From Gonatopus flavifemur (taxonomy: Eukaryota; Arthropoda; Insecta; Hymenoptera; Dryinidae), in contig JAFFJZ010000001.1 of assembly GCA_018340375.1 (NCBI GenBank), positions 18,618,001 through 18,682,000 of the forward strand: a DNA stretch of 64,000 nucleotides, in the 5' to 3' direction. The notes under the pieces were generated by a model. It searched no databases and had not been told where the DNA came from. It saw nothing but the letters and a program-made list of their open reading frames with translations. Shown piece after piece: positions 57,248 to 64,000 of the stretch. The number at the start of each line of letters is the position of its first letter. Position 1 is the stretch's first letter. The position numbers and the translations under genes are program-made.

Positions 57248-58762
57248 GTGAGTTTTCCTTTGTTCTCTTATACTAATATACCTCGATGACAATATTTTTG
57301 TATTTCGTTCCTTCCATTTTATGTATAATAATCATTACGAACTGTGCGCGAACGAGCTGTTCATAATTCCCCCAAAAAGAATGCTGTGTTTATCGCATGC
57401 CGTGTTTCTTACGTTACCAATATTTGTATTATTATATATAAAATCTTCTATTCTGCCGAAGTGTGCGTCTCGTATGATATAACAAAATTGTAACTTTAAT
57501 TTTGCGAGAACGGAGAAAGTTGTCCTTAGGGAGTCTCCCTATCGATTAAAGAAGATGCAGCAAAGATTCGGTTGAATGTAATAATATATGTAAGAGATCT
57601 TTTGCATCCAGGAATTTCATAATAACCATGGAAAAGTATTTGGAAAATCAATTCATCAGCTCGTGTCGCAAATTCTTCAAAAACGTATAACAACGTTACA
57701 AATGAACGTTTCTTCCAGCTATTTCTATTTGATGTCTGATAATAATAAATTATATCGAAACTGTGTATAAATTTTATAGAATCTTTGTATAGTGCTTATA
57801 TATAAACTCAATTCAAATGAAATATCGAGTGGGGAGATCCTTTTTGGATTCACAAAAGTACTAATTTTTTTCAGAAATTCAATGTCTCAATTTAAATTGC
57901 ATCCTCAATCTCCGTGATTCTCATTCTTCGAACGCAGAAAACATGCATGATTCATGCTGAAATGTTGTCTAGGTTATTCGCATCGGTTTTTCTATTCAAA
58001 GTCAGTAATAATATTCAATTACAATACATCAAAAATTCTTTCAATATTCAACTAAATTATTCATTGAAAAGATATCAGTTCTTCGATCTTGAATCCCAGT
58101 AGCCAAAATTGGTTTTTCCAAATTGAAGAGAAAACTCGTCACAGAGAGTAAATGTGTAATAGGTTTTTTAATATCTATCTGAAATCCTTCTCGAACTTCT
58201 TTTGGATATGTGTCTGATTCTCTGCATTATAGTTTGAATATTCTATATATTGATGAATGAAATGTGAAAATTCTTGCACAAAATCAGGTAAGTGAAGAAA
58301 CAAGATTTTCACAATCTGACTGTGATTTTGTTTTTTTCAACACGTTTTCACGCGTGATTAGGAATTCAACTGGGTTAAAGAAAGTCTGAAAACCTGGATT
58401 CAGAAGATTTCTTTCTCGTACTTGGGAGAAGATGGGTTTTTCATATCTTCGAGTATTTATCTGCAATTGTAATTGAAGAAATTTCTAAATTTGGACTCTT
58501 ATAATACACGAGTGCGAGGATGAATTCTTCTGTAAGATGAAAAAGGAGTCGTCTATAGTGCGATGTGAAAATCCAGTCAGTTATTACAATTCGTCTAGTC
58601 GAAATACTGTTTTTTGTTCTTTTTTGGGAATTGTTTTTGAGGAATCCAAAGGATGCATTTGATTGAAATTTTCGCATCATGTTTATTGATCATTTGAGAG
58701 AGTTCATGAATTTCAAGAAGTTTATACATCGCCAAGAATCAGTTTTGCACACATCTTCTGTA

Positions 58763-59018
58763 CACTGAGAAAAACGTATGGGAAATGTGTCGCACGGTTT
58801 TCCATAAACAGTTTTGGAACACATGAGCACTTATGTGTACTTTTCCTTTAATTATGGCAATCTGTACCTCATTTTAATGAAGATAACTTTTCATCTAACA
58901 CATAGTACCATAAATTTCAAGAAAATTACCACAAAATAGAAAAGAAATGTTCATAAACGCTCATGTATCCCAAAACTGCTATTATTATGGGGATCTCTGC
59001 TACAAATTTTTCTCCGTC
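58763..59018. mobile_element. CACTGAG-type MITE in hdc intron 1
   Basis: 256 bp, left CACTGAGAAAAACG, right TTTTTCTCCGTC (final base mutated), TA on both sides (58761-58762, 59019-59020). Inner arms carrying CAGTTTTGGAACACATGAG and the inverse near 58960 pair. Non-coding. Confidence 0.6.
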
Positions 59019-59302
59019 TATGTGTCTAGTTTCCATCAGAACTAGAATATTTAACGTATGTTATTTAGTTTTTTTTCTTACATTTTCTCAAATTTAATTA
59101 TGAAAAATCCCGAAAAATAGAATTTTTTTGATCAAAACGGTGGCAAAAATTGAAATTTCAATATTCTTATTCGTTTCTAGTTCATACGATAGCCACACAT
59201 TTACAGATCAGAAGATTTTTCTGTTCTCTCCTAGAATGAACTAGGAATCTGCACTTTTTTTTATGTCGTTGGGATCTTTTACAGCGTATTTTTGGAGATA
59301 TA

Positions 59303-59570
59303 CACTGAGAACCCGATTTCTTAGATGCAAAGGAAATTTCTTTGCCCTCATTCTAATCAATTTTGCTTTCAATGGAAAAGATATCTCATTCCAATGAGAG
59401 AATACTTCATTGAATTGAAATTATATTCTTCAAATTCAAAAAAGAATATATTTCTGTCTCGATTTGGAAATTTTTTGTTTCAATCCGATAAAGAATTTTT
59501 CCATTGAAGAAAATATTCATTAGAATGAGGGCGAAGAAAATTTTCTTTCAATCTAAAAAATTGGTACACC
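59303..59570. mobile_element. CACTGAG-type palindromic MITE
   Basis: Starts CACTGAGAACCCGATTTC. The left arm TTTGCCCTCATTCTAAT (about 59340) is inverted at about 59518-59535 (ATTAGAATGAGGGCGAA). The right end near TTGGTACACC is eroded. Non-coding. Confidence 0.5.
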
Positions 59571-60111
59571 AGTTTATATATAATGAAAATAAATAATTTA
59601 TAAATATTATACTCCCAAAACATAAATGGAGAAAAATGATCATGACAGATGGAACAATTGAAAAAATAAAGAGCGATAATCTGAAGGATATGATGTAAAT
59701 AAAAAACAAAATGTAATTTGCAAATGAGAAGAAAAAGCTCTCTGAATCAGAAAAGATATCCCTAGCGATTCTAAAAAGGCCAATTTTCGTGGTATACTTT
59801 CAGTTATTTCTTGAGCTGAAAACTCGGTAGGAAAATGATTACTTTCTGATTCCTACCATATATTTATCAATTTTCAATCGAAAATAACGGTTCGTTTGTG
59901 AAATTCTTCCATGTAGAAGTCACCAAAAATGTAATATTCTTTCAAAATCCCCTGATCTTCCACAAGCGAAAGCCCAAAAATGATTATATAATAACCAATA
60001 AATCAATGAGGTTGGTTTATTTTTTATCAAGTTTCGTTCAAAAACAGTTTCAGAGTACCTGCACTGAGAAAATAAATTTCCAGAAACAATGAAATATTTA
60101 GTTGAATAGTG

Positions 60112-60459
60112 CATTGAGAAAAATGTGTTTCGTAGAAGTAGCAATCACAGAATTGTTGGCATTTTATTGTTGGAAATACAATAATTTTTGTTCTTATAGC
60201 AATACATGTTGTCTTGTTAACAATAGAATTGTCAATTCAGCAATGTTAACGGTCATATTTTCACGATTTTTATTGTAGGTTGACATATGACAATGCTGAA
60301 TTGTCACATATCAACCAGCAATAAAATTGCTGAATTGACAATTTTATTGTTAATACGACAACTATATATTGCTACAAGAACAAGAATTATTGTATATTCA
60401 ACAATAAAATGTCAGCAATGCTCTGATTGCTAGTTCTACGGAACACATTTTTCTCAGTG
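60112..60459. mobile_element. CACTGAG-type MITE, long palindrome
   Basis: 348 bp from CATTGAGAAAAATGTG to CACATTTTTCTCAGTG, TG on both sides (60110-60111, 60460-60461). Almost the whole length is one imperfect palindrome with repeated AGCAAT, ACAATAAAAT and GCTGAATTGACAATT words. Another CACTGAGAAAA end at 60062 suggests it sits in an older relative. Confidence 0.75.
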
Positions 60460-61793
60460 TGGCAAGAAAGGAATTCCATTGATATCAATTCTTCTCAACA
60501 AAATATTTCATACAATATTGAATATTCTTTTGATGGAATAAATATTCAGTTGATTCAATGAGACTTTATTCGAATGAATTAAGTATCAATTAACGTTGAA
60601 AGTTACTAAAGACCACATTTTTATCAAAACACAGCGAAAGGTGTATTGCAATTTTCGGTCGTTTTTCGGATCAACGAGATCCGCCAGGGATTCTACTTTT
60701 TCTTCTTCTTCTTCTTCGATTGAGAATATGCCTCTACGATTGAGAGTACTTCGAACGAATAAAGATTCCTTTATCACAAAGATCAATCCTCTCAATCGGA
60801 AAGGAATACTTTTGATAACATACATCAGAGGAGAAATTGTATCAAAATAAGAGGGAGACTCTTATTTGGATAATAGGGTTTTTTTGGGTGAAAGTTTCGA
60901 TAAAACGTATTCTTTGAATTGCGGAAGAAAATTTTCAAAAACACTACAAGAACAAGTTTTTGACTAGACCCCTCGATCTAGGTGTTGAGAACAGAAGATA
61001 CAGAGAGAAGAAGCCTTTCGAGAGTAAAAACGAACTCAATACCAATTTATTTGATTATGATTGTGAATGAAATTCCTCTTTCCTTGAGAATAAGCCCTTC
61101 TGTCCCTTCATGTCCTGGAATAATCAAATCTGAATCGCGAAAAAAATCACCTATTTATAGGAAAATTTGGCCACCTCTCAAATTTATGTCATATATTATG
61201 ATCAATTCGAATTGTTTGCTTGATTTCAAGGTTGAGAATTCATGTTTCGCATTTCAATGACAAAATTATGTAGGAGCGCCCATTGCATCATTTTATTGCA
61301 CTCTTTCCCTCAAGCATATTCGAAGTTATGTTTAAGAAACACCCGATACTTTCTGTCGTTAAAATTTGATATATTTTTTTCCATTTTACGTTGTGCGTAC
61401 AGTATTTCACGACAATAACGTAATATTTTTTTTTTTCGTTGCGGAAGTACGGTATTAACCTTCAGGGAAACTTTTTTCTTCGTTCTGTTGCGATAAATGT
61501 TGAAAAATGAATATATTTGAACAATGTCTTCTGGCAACACGAACTGCAGACTCTTGAAGCAGACTTAGTACCTTCCAAGTTGCCAAGGCCAAGTAAAAGT
61601 TGATCATTGACGCCAGACCAGCATAACGTATCCCAAGATTGGTCCATTCACAGCAGTCATATCATTTCAGGTGCTACGAATAAGCTTTTCCAACATAAAA
61701 CCAATATTTCCAGCGAACGCATGACCTAACGTCAACATAATTGTTACAAAACAAGGGTCTGTGTTGCATAACAGTGAAGTTAACCCAAGTAGA

Positions 61794-61942
61794 AATGCTC
61801 TAGTCATTGACGAGTTTTGCAACGTTCAACTGGCCAAAAACTAGCCACTTGCAAGTGCCTTGTGGGGTTCTGGTGAGGTACTCGCAAATGTCTAGTTTTT
61901 GGCTAGTTAAGCGTTACAAAACTCGTCAATGACTGGAGCATT
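61794..61942. mobile_element. 149 bp palindromic MITE
   Basis: AATGCTCTAGTCATTGACGA at the left is inverted as TCGTCAATGACTGGAGCATT at the right, and the arms pair for about 50 bp (GAGTTTTG, CTGGCCAAAAACTAG). Centre carries CTTGCAAGTG-type words. Target duplication unclear. Confidence 0.65.
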
Positions 61943-62242
61943 CATCCTAGGGAATGTTACGAATTGTGTCGACTGGGTTGGTAAAAGGAGGTATTCCAAT
62001 GGGAATAATCAGTCAAAATTTTTTCCAAAATGATCATTTTTTTGATCACATGTTCTGCAACTTTTGAAATAGAAAATGAACGAAATAAGGCCCGATTTTG
62101 GGGCATCATGCGAAATGGGGCCTTACTTGGCCCATTTTTTCTTTCAACAATTTCTGAACAGGAAAATGATCGATCACTTTGGCAAAAGTGTTGACACACT
62201 GTTGGAGAAGTTATGAAATTTTTTTCATGGACAATTCATTAA

Positions 62243-63083
62243 GGGGGATAGCCACTGTGATGGGTCAAAAAATTAGTGATTTTAAACATTTTTTTTGACC
62301 GAGTAAATAGAGGAATTTTTGAATCGGGTTTTTTTTATTTTATTAAGTACACATCTAATCATTTTTCCACAAATTTCTATTGAAAAATATTGAATAGTTT
62401 AAAAAATACAAATGATCCCGTAGCGCTTGAAAAAAAATTCCCCCTCCATGGCCGCATCGATTTTTCAAAAATCAGTACTCTGAAAAAAAGAAGAAAATTT
62501 TATTGTAATCTGTATGAATGTAGTTATCGTTTTTCACAAAATGACGACCGATTGACAATATTTCCATTTTTTCGACCTTATTTATTTGGCTTCGAAACAG
62601 TTTAAAAAATAGTAAAAATCAAAATTTTCCAAATTGGCTACCCTTAACCTTAACCACTACTAAGACGAAGAAAACAAAAGAAAGAAATTAGAAATCGGTT
62701 CATAATTGTTCGAGTTATTGATGCCGCCAGTTCAAAAAAAGTCGTTTCGAGAAAAGCGCGTTCAAAGTTTTTAGTCCATTTCTCTCGTAATGAAATCATG
62801 TATCTTTTAAATTTTCATACCTATATTAAACTATCGAGTCCTGGACCATATGACGGTTCTTCCTCTTCATCTCCAGGGGTCTTGTTGGATTTCTTAATTT
62901 TTTTATCAATTTTTTCAATGCGATTCTCAGCAGCTTTAATCGGGGCTCTCACAATCACAATCATTGTGACATAGTCAATTTTTGGAATAATGACTTGAAA
63001 TTTAGTACACATATTTTTGAATATATAAACTTTGATTTAAAACAAGGAAAATTGTTTTTTACCCATCACAGTGGCTATCCCCC
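62243..63083. mobile_element. 841 bp TTAA-target element with GGGGGATAGCCACTGTG ends
   Basis: Perfect outer ends: GGGGGATAGCCACTGTGATG at the left and its exact inverse at the right, with TTAA at 62239-62242 and 63084-63087. The TTAA target and G-rich ends resemble Kolobok; piggyBac is the alternative. A minus-strand frame at 62821-63012 reads a basic helix-like stretch followed by an acidic tail (DEEEEPSYGPG), with no known family. The perfect ends suggest recent activity. Confidence 0.85.
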
Positions 63084-63462
63084 TTAAACAGAATTCATAA
63101 TAAAATATTGAATTCAATTAAAATAACATATCACGGTTGGTTTGTTTGAAACATTTTGTTTCAAACATGATGTTTTAAATATGTTTAAAATAAAAAAAAC
63201 CGTGTGTTAAACAAGGAAAACATGTTTTCTTTTCCAACCCTGTAACATATCTGTGAAATTTGATAAATAATCATTACATTTCAGTAATGAATTATGAAAT
63301 TAACCACTCAGTATTAAATTTAATATGAAAAATATGATATTTTATGAACAATTTCGTATCAAATTCAAGAACTTTTCTACCAGTGCGTGATTTTTACTTA
63401 TTGTTCCCCTTGAGGATCAAGTGTAGGTCAAACCTGACGGTTGAATCCAAGACCCCATTTGC

Positions 63463-63482
63463 GCCCTCTATATATATATATA
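63463..63482. repeat. (TA)n microsatellite
   Basis: A short TATATATATA run. An A16 homopolymer follows near 63545. Confidence 0.7.
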
Positions 63483-64000
63483 TCATACTACTCAGATAGT
63501 AGTCGATTCGTCCAAGAATTCTTCAGAAACTATGTGAATATGTAAAAAAAAAAAAAAAAGGACTTGGATTTTTGATTTCGCACCCCCAAATTCAATTTTG
63601 AAAATTCTTAAATAGTCCCTTTATCCTACAACTCGATAGCTATAAAAATTGATTTTCTCAGAGTGATATGAAATGAAATGGCGACTGTACAGTGTTTCTT
63701 CGACGAAGTGTTTCTTTTTCAAAGGCTGTGTGGTCGAAACAATTGCAACTGTAATCTCTGAGTTGAATTAAAAAAGAAAATTTTAGCCATAAAGATGAGA
63801 AGGATATTTCGATGTATCGATTTTAGCAGAAATAGGACCTTATTTTGAACACATTACAAAATCAAAATTGTGGCATCTTTTGAGCAGACAAGAAATCGTT
63901 TTTTTCCATTTATACCTCAACCTTTTAAATCTTGATTTTGATCAAAAACTTCTCCTGTATCCTGATAATCTCTGAAAATCTGTATCTTTCTCGTGTAAAA

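Larger units (their letters stand above)
57248..64000 (+). other. hdc: hdc intron 1 (5' part, open at the window end)
   Basis: The intron begins with GTGAGT directly after the Headcase exon and no further Headcase-like exon is seen up to 64000, so it is at least 6.7 kb long. It holds several MITEs, each annotated separately. The stretches 57250-58760, 59020-59300, 60590-61790 and 63090-64000 show no coding exon or RNA gene that I can recognise. Confidence 0.75.

Overview
The window is AT-rich eukaryotic nuclear DNA from an insect. It carries the first coding exon of headcase, a conserved metazoan gene, and its dominant content is decayed insect-type transposons: mariner/Tc1, RTE-like LINE pieces, a pogo-like MITE, TTAA-target elements and many short inverted-repeat MITEs. 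A parasitoid or other hymenopteran would fit, but nothing here fixes the order. There are no bacterial-type operons, rRNA genes, intact tRNA genes or CRISPR arrays.

Only one host protein-coding exon can be supported: headcase (hdc/HECA), + strand, ATG at 56421 to a splice donor at 57248. It encodes the cysteine-rich N-terminal Headcase domain and a basic stretch. The remaining exons must lie beyond 64000, so 57248-64000 is the start of a long intron. A GC-richer block at about 55070-55720, with CCAAT and E2F-like sites, is the best promoter or 5' UTR candidate. The roughly 55 kb upstream contain no host exon that I can recognise.

Region by region. 1-3349: unannotated, with one purine tract. 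3350-7200: a pogo-like MITE, then a 3.45 kb element with CAGG(G/A)TGTCCAGCG ends that carries an internally deleted mariner (4028-4956) and part of a CCCACA-ended family. 7450-10000: GAATTC-motif and CCAGTACTGG-motif repeats, including a 157 bp tandem repeat. 13300-19210: a dense series of MITEs and motif arrays (GGAAAATTCC, AGATCT, GGGAACCC, GCCAA), a mariner 3' remnant and tRNA-like segments. 19635-21213: a complete 1579 bp element with 295 bp inverted repeats, an exact 8 bp target duplication and one 126-codon ORF of unknown function. 21540-37300: mostly unannotated, with a LINE fragment and a few MITEs. 37390-39110 and 44840-46280: three copies of an unknown repeat, one of which is interrupted by two MITEs. 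43779-49680: a nest of insertions up to three levels deep. 50947-53852: a possible 2.9 kb element containing an ACGT-rich MITE. 54028-54250: a second LINE fragment. 57248-64000: the hdc intron, with several more MITEs and a well-preserved 841 bp TTAA element.

The most interesting points are the 1579 bp long-TIR element and its ORF; a set of MITEs with CACTG or CACGG ends that use 2 bp target duplications, one proven by an empty site inside this same window; and a recurring pattern in which unrelated repeats are each built from many copies of their own short palindrome.
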